Both the position numbers and the translations under genes were made by a program. Under the pieces are notes generated by a model. It was not told where the DNA came from. It saw nothing but the letters and a program-made list of their open reading frames with translations, and ran no database searches. 64,000 nt of DNA from assembly GCF_017745275.1 (NCBI RefSeq), contig NZ_JAGHZS010000001.1, positions 434,001 to 498,000 on the forward strand. Direction: 5' to 3'. This DNA comes from Chitinophaga sp. (GTDB lineage: Bacteria > Bacteroidota > Bacteroidia > Chitinophagales > Chitinophagaceae). Below, piece by piece: positions 34,552-43,273 of this stretch. The stretch's first letter is position 1, and each line of letters starts with the position of its first letter.

Positions 34552-34915
34552 ATATGCCGTGATACGCGTAGTACCAAGTGTAGAACGGGAAGAATTTTTG
34601 AATGTAGGTGTAATTCTTTATTGCAGACAACAGAAATTTCTCCAGGCCGTATATACGCTGAACGAAGAACGGCTCCGCGCCTTTTCGCCTGCTATAGATA
34701 TTCCTGCTATCCGTCCTTACCTGGACGCATTTGTAGAGATCAGCAAAGGCAGCAAAGCCGGAGGCCCTATCGCCAAACTGGATATGGCAGCGCGCTTCCG
34801 TTGGCTCACCGCTACCCGTAGCAGCATTATACAAACCTCCAAAGTACATCCAGGATTTTGTACCAGCGATGCAGCAGCTACACTGATACGATTGCAGGAA
34901 CAATTGGTAGGTTAA
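34529..34915 (+). CDS. DUF3037 protein
   Basis: The 128-residue product shows the DUF3037 pattern: YEYAVIRVVPSVEREEFLNV, GVILYCRQQKFLQ, the RLRAFSPAIDIPAIRPYLDA segment, and a Gly-Pro-Ile linker followed by RFRWLTATRSSIIQTSKVHP. It starts within the end of the HipA-like gene (23-bp overlap), so the two products are likely made together and may interact. No function is known for the pair. The first residues, MQDKHLYEYAV, fit the family N-terminus. Confidence 0.85.
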   Translation: MQDKHLYEYAVIRVVPSVEREEFLNVGVILYCRQQKFLQAVYTLNEERLRAFSPAIDIPAIRPYLDAFVEISKGSKAGGPIAKLDMAARFRWLTATRSSIIQTSKVHPGFCTSDAAATLIRLQEQLVG

Positions 34916-34920
34916 GTAAC

Positions 34921-34970
34921 GATCATAAAAAAAGCGCCTCACTGAATAGTGAGGCGCTTTTTTTATGATC
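34921..34970. terminator. Bidirectional terminator, perfect 23-bp stem
   Basis: The sequence 34921-34943 pairs perfectly with 34948-34970 around the loop GAAT. The GC-rich core AGCGCCTCACT is flanked by seven A on one side and seven T on the other, so it works in both directions, for the DUF3037 gene (plus) and the GH95 gene (minus). Confidence 0.93.
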
Positions 34971-34979
34971 GTGATATCC

Positions 34980-37472
34980 TTATTCTTTCGTGAAGGTGTA
35001 CGTTTTGCCAGCCTGCGTGGCTACATCATATTCCACTGTTTTCTTTAATGCACCCGGGACTATGGAAGCCGCCGGATTCAGCAATGCCGCAGCCGTTTCA
35101 TCAGGCTGGAAAAAGACATTGGTTTGTGGACCAGCAACTGGTGTCAGCCTGCTGTTGTTGTGCAACGCATTGGGTACCCGCAAACGCAAATTGCCTCCCA
35201 GGGTGGAACGGATGGTCACTTTACGTAGCTCCCCATTTTCCCAGGTCATCTCTGTTATTTCAAATCCGCCACGGGCACGCAATCCACTAACCCGTCCTTT
35301 TTTCCAGTCGTCCGGTAAAGCCGGCAACAGGTGAACGGCGCCGTCCTGGCTTTGTAACAACATTTCACAGATCCCCGCAGTACAACCGAAGTTACCATCT
35401 ATCTGGAAAGGCGGATGTGCATCAAACAAATTAGGATAGGTACCACCGCCACTATTTTCTGCCCTATTTTTTCCTGCCGGCGTCAATTGATCTTTGATCA
35501 GTTTCCACGCATGATTACCATCCAGTAACCGCGCCCAGAGATTCACTTTCCATCCCATTGACCAGCCGGTAGATACGTCGCCACGCTGTATCAGCGAGGT
35601 ACGTGCTGCTGCAAATAACTCCGGCGTGCGATACGCAGAAATCTGGTTGGCTGGATATAGTCCAAACAAATGTGACACATGACGATGTTTATCATCAGGG
35701 TTGTCCAGGTCCTGCAGCCATTCCTGCAACTGTCCGTACTGACCAATTTGCATGGGTGGCAGCCGCTTGCGGGCCGCTTTGAGTTGGGCTACCAGCTCCG
35801 TATCTGTGCCCAGTGCTTCTGCTGCGTGAATGGTGTTGGAAAACAGGTCAAATACCAATTGATTATCCATCGTAGCACCTGCAGCTATAGATACGTTTGG
35901 ATATATTTTGGGATTATTCTCCGGCGACATAGAAGGCGATACTACTAACCATTTATGAGTAGGCTCTTCCACCAGGAAATCCAGGTAAAAGGCTACGGCA
36001 CCTTTCAGCACCGGGTAAATAGTTTGCAGGTATTGCTTATCTCCGTTGAACATATACTTTTCCCAGAGGTGGCGACTCAACCACGCACCTCCCATCGGCC
36101 ACATAGCAGAATAAATACCATCCACAGGCCCCGTAATACGCCATAAATCAGTATTATGGTGAGTAACCCATCCGCGGGCGCCATACATCACTTTGGCTGT
36201 TTCCTGTCCTGTAACAGCAATCTCTTTTACCATCTGCACCAATGGTTCATGCATTTCTGTCAGGTTAGTTTCCTCTGCCGGCCAATAGTTCATTTCAGTA
36301 TTGATGTTGATGGTATACTTACTGCCCCAGGGTGGATTCATGTGCGGATTCCAGATGCCCTGCAGGTTGGCGGGCTGTCCGCCGGGCTGGGAAGCGGCAA
36401 TGAGTAAATACCGGCCAAACTGAAAGTACAGGGTTACCAGTTGCGGATCGTTGCCGGTGGCAAAATCCCTCACCCGGATATCCGTGGGATGCTTGATGGA
36501 ATCTGTACTTCCCAGGTCCAGCTGCACCCGGTTAAAGAAGCGCTGGTAAGCAGCAATATGATTTTTTAATAACCCGGAATATGATTTAGGCCATACCCGG
36601 TTCATATAATCGGTAGTGCGTTTTACCTCGTCGGCGCTGATATCAGCGTAGTTAACATAGTTGGTAGCGATGGAGACGTATACCGTTACCTCGTTAGCGC
36701 CGGTAACGTTGACGGTATCTCCGGCTGCGGTACTGGTGCCGCCGGTTGTTTTGAACCGTATCTGCGACTGGAATTTCACTTTACCGGGTACACCGTCTTT
36801 GTCGCCGCTGATCCCGGACAACACTATTTCGTTGTTATCTTTAACGGCCACGGTAGAACGTTGCGGACTTTTTGCCCGGGCGGTAAAGGTAAGGCGGCCA
36901 GGTTGGCTGGCGGTGAGGTGTATAATGATAGCCTGGTCAGGAATGGAAGCAAATACTTCGCGGGTGTAGGTCACACCATTGACGCTATAAGAAGTGCTGG
37001 CAACGGCTGTTTCCAGGTTCAACTCCCGGGAGTAGCCGGCATACTGCTCATGGCCCGGGAAATGTAGTTGCAGATCACCAACCGGCTGATAACACATGCC
37101 GTTGATTTTTTCCGCCTGGATATTTTTAGCGGCGAGATCGCTGGCGGCCTGCATTTTTCCTTCAAATATCAGTTTTCTGACTTCCGGTAATGCTGCCAAT
37201 GCATGGGGGTTATCGTTGCGGTTGGGGCTGCCGCTCCATACGGTATTTTCGTTTAGCCGTATCAGTTCATCGCCGGGATTACCATATACCATGGCGGCCA
37301 GCCGGCCATTGCCTACGGGCAACGCTGCCTCCCATACTTTACCGGAGGGGCGGTCGTACCAAAGTTTCAGTGGCTGCTGCGATAGTGCAGGCCTGGCTAC
37401 CAGGAGGGTAACCAGGTAAACGGCTATACGCCGTTTTAATTTTTTTTGCGTGGAATCGTGGAATTTTATCAT
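34980..37472 (-). CDS. Glycoside hydrolase family 95 (alpha-L-fucosidase type)
   Basis: The 830-residue product has a signal peptide ending near ARPALSQ. The GH95 layout is complete: an N-terminal beta domain opening [20 protein letters not shown], then [15 protein letters not shown], a linker and an (alpha/alpha)6 barrel. Active-site signatures are visible: the Asn-rich [25 protein letters not shown] with the likely catalytic Glu, and [17 protein letters not shown] with the Asp. These fit the Asn-assisted inverting mechanism of 1,2-alpha-L-fucosidases. It is not beside a SusC/SusD pair, so it acts as a stand-alone exo-enzyme. A type-A palindrome lies just upstream. Confidence 0.93.
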   Translation of the reverse strand: MIKFHDSTQKKLKRRIAVYLVTLLVARPALSQQPLKLWYDRPSGKVWEAALPVGNGRLAAMVYGNPGDELIRLNENTVWSGSPNRNDNPHALAALPEVRKLIFEGKMQAASDLAAKNIQAEKINGMCYQPVGDLQLHFPGHEQYAGYSRELNLETAVASTSYSVNGVTYTREVFASIPDQAIIIHLTASQPGRLTFTARAKSPQRSTVAVKDNNEIVLSGISGDKDGVPGKVKFQSQIRFKTTGGTSTAAGDTVNVTGANEVTVYVSIATNYVNYADISADEVKRTTDYMNRVWPKSYSGLLKNHIAAYQRFFNRVQLDLGSTDSIKHPTDIRVRDFATGNDPQLVTLYFQFGRYLLIAASQPGGQPANLQGIWNPHMNPPWGSKYTININTEMNYWPAEETNLTEMHEPLVQMVKEIAVTGQETAKVMYGARGWVTHHNTDLWRITGPVDGIYSAMWPMGGAWLSRHLWEKYMFNGDKQYLQTIYPVLKGAVAFYLDFLVEEPTHKWLVVSPSMSPENNPKIYPNVSIAAGATMDNQLVFDLFSNTIHAAEALGTDTELVAQLKAARKRLPPMQIGQYGQLQEWLQDLDNPDDKHRHVSHLFGLYPANQISAYRTPELFAAARTSLIQRGDVSTGWSMGWKVNLWARLLDGNHAWKLIKDQLTPAGKNRAENSGGGTYPNLFDAHPPFQIDGNFGCTAGICEMLLQSQDGAVHLLPALPDDWKKGRVSGLRARGGFEITEMTWENGELRKVTIRSTLGGNLRLRVPNALHNNSRLTPVAGPQTNVFFQPDETAAALLNPAASIVPGALKKTVEYDVATQAGKTYTFTKE

Positions 37473-37483
37473 TGTTATTTTAG

Positions 37484-37591
37484 TTAGCTTTTAGCCATTA
37501 GCTCTTAGCTTTTAGCAAATGCAGCGGGTGTCAAAGTATGATCACCTTCGCTGTATTTGCTAAAAGCTAAGAGCTAATGGCTAAAAGCTAA
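37484..37591. repeat. Heptad palindromic element, type A, 43-bp arms
   Basis: Left arm 37484-37526 is built of TTAGCTT, TTAGCCA, TTAGCTC, TTAGCTT, TTAGCAA and ATGCAGCG. Right arm 37549-37591 is its reverse complement with a single mismatch in 43 bp. The loop is 22 bases. Each heptad variant on the left is mirrored on the right. It lies between two genes on the minus strand, after the permease promoter side and before the GH95 start. Confidence 0.93.
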
Positions 37592-37643
37592 AAATAATCG
37601 GATTCTGCTTTATTCCAAAACCACTTAAAATATTTTTTGGTCG

Positions 37644-40025
37644 CTACTCTGCGCGCATACTTTTCACGGGATCAGCCAGCGCCGCTTTAATGGCCTGGTA
37701 ACTGATAGTACTAATGGCGATGAGTAAGGCAATAATACCTGCTACCAGGAATACCCACCAGCCTATGCTGATGCGGTAAGCAAATACCTCCAGCCATTTG
37801 TGCATGCAATACCACGCTACTGGTGTGGCAATTAAAAAGGAAATAAGCACCAGTTTGAGAAAGTCGCGGGACAATAAATTCACGATATCTGTAACAGAGG
37901 CGCCCATTACTTTACGGATACCTATTTCGCGGGTACGCTGTATAGCGCTGTAGGAAGCCAGTCCCAGTAATCCCAGGCAGGAGATAATAATGGCCAATAA
38001 TGCAAAGTTGAAGAAGAGTTTACCAAATCGTTCTTCTGTTCGATACTGCCGGTCAAAGAATTCGTCAAGGAAAAAATAAGCGAAAGGCCGGTTCGGCATG
38101 AGTGCTTTCCATTGTTGCTCAATGGCCGACAAAGTACCGGGAAAATCACCAGGCGCTACATTCACCGAAATCATATCGCAATCTCCTGGTTCAATGCGCA
38201 TTGTAAGCGGGCTGATATCCTGCTGCAGGGAACGATAGTGATAGTTTTTTATAACACCGATGATGGTGCCTGTCCGGCCCCATTGCCGGAAGGTTCTGCC
38301 AATAGCTTCATCCGGTTTGGTATAGCCAAACAGCTTCACAGCAGCTTCATTAATGATCATTGCCTGCGTGGTATCTGTACCATAATCCTTCGAAAAAGCA
38401 CGTCCAGCTACCATCTTAATTTTATATTGTTTCAGGTAATCAAAGTCTACATCATACAGATCCAGGTTGGCTACCTGCATTTCTCCCTGCTTATTCATGA
38501 TCTCTGTATATGCACCATTGGCTTGCCCTCCGGGAACACCAGATCCCATACTCACTGAATTCACTTTCGGCATCCGGGCAATGGCGTCTCTCAGTGCGTT
38601 CCTGGCAGGGTCACCATGCGTATCTATGACCAGCATCTGGTCTTTATAGAAGCCCAGGTCTTTGGTATGCATATAATGCATCTGCAGATACACGATGATA
38701 GTACCAATGATCAGGGCAATGGAAATCGCGAACTGTGTTACCACCAAACCTTTGCGAAGAAATATACCCTTAGTGCCGGTGGCAAAACGTCCTTTTAATA
38801 CAGATACGGGTTTAAAAGAAGAAAGGACCAGTGCCGGGTAAATACCTGCCAGCAAACCAATCACAACAGAAGCCACAAACAATATCGCGATATATTCTCC
38901 ATGAGCAAAAACACCGGCACTGATGGTTTTTCCTGCCAGCTGGTTAAACGCCGGCAGTAACCCTGCAAATAATACGACCGTTAATGCAAAAGAGATACAA
39001 CATAACAGCACACATTCCCCGATGAATTGTCGTATCAGCTCCGCTTTAGTAGCTCCTACTACTTTGCGGATCCCTATTTCTTTGGCACGTTCTACAGAGC
39101 GGGCGGTGGTAAGGTTAATGAAATTAATACAGGCAATAAAAAGGATAAAAATGGCGATTACGGAAAAAATATACACATTGGTGATACTTCCTTTTTGATA
39201 AGCAGAATAAGGTCCCGAGTACAGATAAATTTTCTCTAAGGGTTGCAGCTTTATGGTATAGAACATTTTAGTCTCCTTTCTTTCTTCCCCATTATGCCGT
39301 TCTATAAAATCAGGGAATTTTGCTTCCAGCGAGGCAGCATTGGTATTGGGCTTTAATAACAGAAATGTAGTTGCACCAAAATTCCCCCATTGGTTATCAA
39401 TCCCCTTGTTCAACTTCACCAGCGTACTCATAGATACCAGCATGTCAGCCTTCAGCTGCGAATTCTCCGGCATGTCTTCCATTACGCCGGTAACTGTAGC
39501 GGGCATCTGCTCTCCGGTCAATAGTACTGATTGACCAATAGGATCCGCGTCGCCAAAATATTTCTTTACAGCGGTTTGGCTTAATACGATACTGTTGATA
39601 TCCTTCAACGCCGTGGCTGGATCTCCTTTCAGCAGTTTAAAATCAAACATCCCGAAAATGCTGGAATCCGCGAATAACGAATGTTCTTCCTGGAAACTGA
39701 CATTGCCTTTTTTCACCAGTAAGTTCCCTTTACTCACCCGCATAAAGGCTTCTACTTCGGGAAAGTCGCGTTGCATATTAGGACCAAACGGCCAGGGAGT
39801 AATTCCCCCGTTAATCAGTTCACTCGGGGTTTGTATATCACACGTAACCCGGTAAATGCGGTCGCCTTTTGAATGGAATTTATCATAACTCCATTCAAAA
39901 TGCACATACAAAAAAATAAAAAAACAAGCGGTCAATCCTACGGTAAGACCCAATACATTGATCAGGGAAAACACTTTATTTCTCCAGAGATAACGCCAGG
40001 CAATTTTGAGATAATTTTTAAACAT
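37644..40025 (-). CDS. MacB/FtsX-type ABC transporter permease
   Basis: The start at 40025 (MFKNYLKIAWRYLWRNKVFS) matches the conserved opening of this family; the longer frame adds an unrelated leader. The 793-residue product has an N-terminal membrane span (INVLGLTVGLTACFFIFLYV), a large MacB-like periplasmic domain, an FtsX core with FINLTTARSVERAKEIGIRK and further spans, a second periplasmic domain, and a second FtsX core (YSAIQRTREIGIRKVMGASV). It ends with KAALADPVKSMRAE. Such double-FtsX permeases are abundant in Bacteroidota and usually export peptides or drugs with a separate ATPase. No ATPase gene is adjacent. Confidence 0.92.
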   Translation of the reverse strand: MFKNYLKIAWRYLWRNKVFSLINVLGLTVGLTACFFIFLYVHFEWSYDKFHSKGDRIYRVTCDIQTPSELINGGITPWPFGPNMQRDFPEVEAFMRVSKGNLLVKKGNVSFQEEHSLFADSSIFGMFDFKLLKGDPATALKDINSIVLSQTAVKKYFGDADPIGQSVLLTGEQMPATVTGVMEDMPENSQLKADMLVSMSTLVKLNKGIDNQWGNFGATTFLLLKPNTNAASLEAKFPDFIERHNGEERKETKMFYTIKLQPLEKIYLYSGPYSAYQKGSITNVYIFSVIAIFILFIACINFINLTTARSVERAKEIGIRKVVGATKAELIRQFIGECVLLCCISFALTVVLFAGLLPAFNQLAGKTISAGVFAHGEYIAILFVASVVIGLLAGIYPALVLSSFKPVSVLKGRFATGTKGIFLRKGLVVTQFAISIALIIGTIIVYLQMHYMHTKDLGFYKDQMLVIDTHGDPARNALRDAIARMPKVNSVSMGSGVPGGQANGAYTEIMNKQGEMQVANLDLYDVDFDYLKQYKIKMVAGRAFSKDYGTDTTQAMIINEAAVKLFGYTKPDEAIGRTFRQWGRTGTIIGVIKNYHYRSLQQDISPLTMRIEPGDCDMISVNVAPGDFPGTLSAIEQQWKALMPNRPFAYFFLDEFFDRQYRTEERFGKLFFNFALLAIIISCLGLLGLASYSAIQRTREIGIRKVMGASVTDIVNLLSRDFLKLVLISFLIATPVAWYCMHKWLEVFAYRISIGWWVFLVAGIIALLIAISTISYQAIKAALADPVKSMRAE

Positions 40026-40339
40026 TGCTGATGGTTGAAAAGATGAATCACTTACACATGCCGGCTCAGGATGGCGAAGAAAATGCCACGTCAAAAGCAA
40101 CTCAAAATCAAACCCTATCAAATATACAAATTAAAACATGTGTCCACTTCAGGACGGGCATTGTCCGGAAATGAACAAGCCCTTTTAAGGTCATTAAATA
40201 TTATTTCGGAGGTGATAATATTTCGATCATCACGCAAATAAAATGCGTGGTGCGCAGGTATGTTTGTGATAGCAAAAGACGGTTTGTTAACCCCTAAATT
40301 TTAATAAATAGCATGACCCTTATAATGAATAGTTTGACC

Positions 40340-40455
40340 CCTTAAAACCCATTATTGTTAACCCTTAAAATCCATTGTTATTGATCCTTAAAAGTCCATA
40401 ATTGTTGATTGAAGTCCATTGTTGTTGTTAACTAAAATCCATTGTTGTTAACCCT
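40340..40455. repeat. Degenerate direct repeats of about 23 bp
   Basis: Five copies of a unit like TTAAAATCCATTGTTGTTAACC are arranged head to tail; the CCAT cores are at 40349, 40372, 40396, 40416 and 40439, so the spacing is 23, 24, 20 and 23 bp. They lie in the 616-bp gap upstream of the permease gene and downstream of the lipoprotein gene at 40642. The left part of this gap (40026-40339) shows no gene. Confidence 0.6.
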
Positions 40456-40497
40456 ACCCCTCCCTTCCACCTATACCTATGTACTGTCCGGCGTTGT

Positions 40498-40538
40498 TCC
40501 CGTGGAAAGACGATTGATAAATAATCGGCTTCCACGGA
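40498..40538. other. Imperfect palindrome
   Basis: CCGTGGAA pairs with TTCCACGG, and inside it CGATT pairs with AATCG, around a short AT-rich loop. It lies about 100 bp beyond the stop codon of the lipoprotein gene at 40642 and has no T-run, so it may be a regulatory site or a weak RNA structure. Confidence 0.4.
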
Positions 40539-40641
40539 ATGATGTCCGGGAGCGGGCTTCCTGCGATGCTGTATTTCTATAGAATAATTTTCATTCTTCT
40601 ACCCTTCTACCCCAGATATCCACCATTCTTTCTCCTACAAC

Positions 40642-41628
40642 TTATTTCCTTTTATAAAATGAAATGGCTACTTTTTCGCTGGCATATTTTTTTGTCTCTG
40701 AATCCGTGAAATAACCGCTGCCATCCACCGCAAAGCACAAACCTTCTCCCTGGCGCTCATTGCGGGCATAAGGTGCATCCTGTGGCTTCCGCAATAAGGC
40801 AGCAGCAATAGTTTCGCCGGCTTGCCTTTTCCAATACCAGATCTGCCCGGTATTGCGTACCAATATCTCTGTTCCATCCGGCGAAATATCGCCTGCCGTG
40901 AGCAGGTCGAAAGGCAGCTTATCCAAAGCCACCAGCGTGGTTTTGCTGGTAATGGATTGCGGATAACGCGCCACGTACAGCGTACTGCGACCTTGTTCTT
41001 TAGTAGCGATGTACAGGTCTTTGGTCAACGGATCCAGCAACAGTGACTCAGCGTTTACCGGGCCGCCCGGATAGCTTAATTCAATTTTATCAACGGTAGT
41101 GACGTTAATTACGGTTGTAGCGTTGGCAGCCGATAAATCGGGCTCCGGGAAACGATAAATAAAGATGCCGGGCCAAACGGAATTGTTATCGCCAATTTCT
41201 GCTACGTAGATATACGACTTATCTTTCTCCGGCCCCGGACCGGTGGCAATATCTTCCCAATCGCGGTTCGTGATACCGGTCAACACCAGCTTGCCGGCGT
41301 TTCTGCCATCAGCAGCGGTCACATATACTTCGTTGGAATTGCCACTGTCTTCATGCACATATAACAATCCGGGGTTACGGTGACTGGGTGCTATGCCTGA
41401 TAATTCCTGGTAGTCCTGCCTGGCGGTAACGCTCACCTGTGGCGTTTCATTAAACAACACACAGCGGTCCAGCAGGGAAAGATCATAGGTGGCTGTTTTT
41501 GTCGTGTCTACTATCACGCCGGAAGAATCTTTAACGGGTGCTGCCTCATCTCCCTTACTCCCTTTACTACAAGCCACCGTAGCACCTATGCAGGCAGCTA
41601 TAAAAAGAAAACTATAAACATATTTCAT
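40642..41628 (-). CDS. Beta-propeller-like lipoprotein, unknown function
   Basis: The start at 41628 gives a lipoprotein signal (MKYVYSFLFIAACIGATVAC); the frame from 41661 would run through the terminator. The 328-residue product has strand repeats with ELSGIAPSHRNPGLLYVHED, SGNSNEVYVTAADGRNAGKL, NRDWEDIATGPGPEKDKSYI and YVAEIGDNNSVWPGIFIYRF. This pattern is found in predicted beta-propeller proteins loosely related to esterase-like phytase and SdiA-regulated families. No catalytic residues can be named. It lies downstream of the beta-helix lipoprotein gene, mirroring the receptor/beta-helix/beta-propeller-phytase order at 18688-23817. Confidence 0.7.
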   Translation of the reverse strand: MKYVYSFLFIAACIGATVACSKGSKGDEAAPVKDSSGVIVDTTKTATYDLSLLDRCVLFNETPQVSVTARQDYQELSGIAPSHRNPGLLYVHEDSGNSNEVYVTAADGRNAGKLVLTGITNRDWEDIATGPGPEKDKSYIYVAEIGDNNSVWPGIFIYRFPEPDLSAANATTVINVTTVDKIELSYPGGPVNAESLLLDPLTKDLYIATKEQGRSTLYVARYPQSITSKTTLVALDKLPFDLLTAGDISPDGTEILVRNTGQIWYWKRQAGETIAAALLRKPQDAPYARNERQGEGLCFAVDGSGYFTDSETKKYASEKVAISFYKRK

Positions 41629-41646
41629 CTCTGGAAAATTAAAATG

Positions 41647-41674
41647 AAAAAGGACGTACAAAGACGTCCTTTTT
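41647..41674 (-). terminator. Hairpin terminator or attenuator between two lipoprotein genes
   Basis: AAAAAGGACGT pairs with ACGTCCTTTT around a 6-base loop, and on the minus strand the stem runs into T-rich sequence. It lies 20 bp after the stop of the beta-helix gene and 18 bp before the next start codon, so it may reduce expression of the downstream gene rather than end the operon. Confidence 0.75.
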
Positions 41675-41694
41675 CGTAGGCTTAGGTATAGCGA

Positions 41695-43230
41695 TTAATA
41701 AGTGTGCTGATTCCCTGAGTTATCGGTAGGGAATGCACCGAGATCTCTGTTAGGCGGAGTAACAGTAGCCCCATAGATACCGCCGGCAGGCACCACTTTC
41801 ATTGGGAAACCATATTGTGCCAGTAAAGGAGCACCAGGTTTAGCAGGAATCGCATTTTTACCGGTACCACCCGGATAAACACCTGCACCAATGGCAGGAG
41901 ATCCTGCTTTCAGGTGGAAGTCGGCGCCTCCGGGGATTTGGTAAACGCGATAGTTGAGGCCAAGGCTCATCGCAGCCATATCATAGTTAACAAACATTGG
42001 ATCATATTTCAGGGAGTCGTTTGCAGGGTTGGTACCGTTGTTGGTACCGTCTGCTGCAATGGGACCATTGATGTAACCATTAATATCAAAAGACTGCTTC
42101 AGCGTGAACTGGTTAGGTTCAATGAACACCATGTATTGTTCTGCACCGCCCATTGGATTACCTCTTCCGATAGCGGTAAGGTTGTTATTGTACAGGGTAT
42201 TCAGGGTATCGCTTGGTTTACCTTTCTCAGAGTGGAAAGATATTCTCAGACCCGCTTTACAGTTCACAATGATGTTATTGAAGATGTAACCACCAGCGTT
42301 GGTTTCGGTATTGATAGAACCATTACGGGTCGCTTTGGTTTGTCTGAATCCGCAGTTAACAACGGTGTTGTTGTAGATGTTTACCATGCAGGTTTTACCG
42401 GTAGCACCGGAAGTTTTCAGACCGTTGGTAGCGATACCGTAGGTAAGGTTATAAGCCATATCACCGTATACACCATCTTTGATGTTCAGTGATTCGCCAC
42501 CGGTACCACCCATTTTAGTGAAGGTGTTGCGCATGATGCTCATGTATACGTTATTGGGACGGATACCATCATCTTTACTACCATAGAACCAGGAGTCTTC
42601 TACGATCAGCTTACCTAAATCAGTGCTTTTGCTGTTCATAGAAATAGTGAAACGGGCATCACCTGGCTTTGCACCATAATTAGGCGCATCTGCTCCCCAG
42701 GCGCCACCGGTATATTCTACGTGCGTCCAGCGGAGCAATAAAAGTTTAGCGTTACCACCGCATTGGAAACCGCCCCAGTAGCCTTTGAAAGCTGGGTCGT
42801 TAGCAGCATCATCTTTGAAGCTGTCATTCGATTTCTTCACTTCCTCTGTTTCTGCAACCGTAAACCAGTTCTGTGCATTTTTAGCGCCATCACTTACCAG
42901 CGTACCGTTTACCAGGAATGCGGGAGAAGTAAGAGGGCTTTTACCATCACCATGAATCAATACTTTTACACCTGGTTGCAGGTACAGGGTATCGCCTTCG
43001 TTGATGGTAACATCCGACATGATATGATAGGTTTTACCAGCCAGCATGGTGCCTTTCAAAGGGATCGAATTGTTATTGGCATCCTTCTTCGGGAGAATGG
43101 TGTCGCTGATAGTTTGACCAACTACCACCAGTGGTTTGGAGATGTCTACATGTTCGTCACCTTTTTTACAGGAGATGACAGACATTGCTACCAGGGCAAC
43201 CAGGCCGCTTTGAGAGAGGATCTTTTTCAT
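41695..43230 (-). CDS. Right-handed beta-helix lipoprotein (receptor-linked), paralogue
   Basis: The 511-residue product has a lipoprotein signal (LVALVAMSVISCKKGD). The body repeats beta-helix rungs: KTYHIMSDVTINEGDTLYLQ, PGVKVLIHGDGK, KLLLLRWTHVEYTGG, KLIVEDSWFYGSKDDGIRPN, MVNIYNNTVVNCGF and YIFNNIIVNCKAGLRI. It matches the lipoprotein at 21467-22732 in fold, signal type and position next to a receptor, including the shared motif GG-E-x-[LI]-N-[IL]-K-x-G (GGTGGESLNIKDG here, GGEGINIKSG there). The C-terminus carries the same GSPAIGAG ending block. It lies 43 bp after the receptor gene. Binding or cleavage of a polymer is possible; neither is shown. Confidence 0.78.
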   Translation of the reverse strand: MKKILSQSGLVALVAMSVISCKKGDEHVDISKPLVVVGQTISDTILPKKDANNNSIPLKGTMLAGKTYHIMSDVTINEGDTLYLQPGVKVLIHGDGKSPLTSPAFLVNGTLVSDGAKNAQNWFTVAETEEVKKSNDSFKDDAANDPAFKGYWGGFQCGGNAKLLLLRWTHVEYTGGAWGADAPNYGAKPGDARFTISMNSKSTDLGKLIVEDSWFYGSKDDGIRPNNVYMSIMRNTFTKMGGTGGESLNIKDGVYGDMAYNLTYGIATNGLKTSGATGKTCMVNIYNNTVVNCGFRQTKATRNGSINTETNAGGYIFNNIIVNCKAGLRISFHSEKGKPSDTLNTLYNNNLTAIGRGNPMGGAEQYMVFIEPNQFTLKQSFDINGYINGPIAADGTNNGTNPANDSLKYDPMFVNYDMAAMSLGLNYRVYQIPGGADFHLKAGSPAIGAGVYPGGTGKNAIPAKPGAPLLAQYGFPMKVVPAGGIYGATVTPPNRDLGAFPTDNSGNQHTY

Positions 43231-43273
43231 AAGTTTCTACTTGGAAATTTGAAAAATTTATTATGGAAAAATG

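Noticed and set aside
34921..34970. Perfect 23-bp palindrome as another member of the heptad repeat family
   Set aside because: It has no 7-bp repeats and has the GC stem with A/T flanks of an ordinary bidirectional terminator.
40340..40455. Possible CRISPR array
   Set aside because: The units are degenerate and abut each other at about 23 bp without unique spacers, and no cas gene is near.
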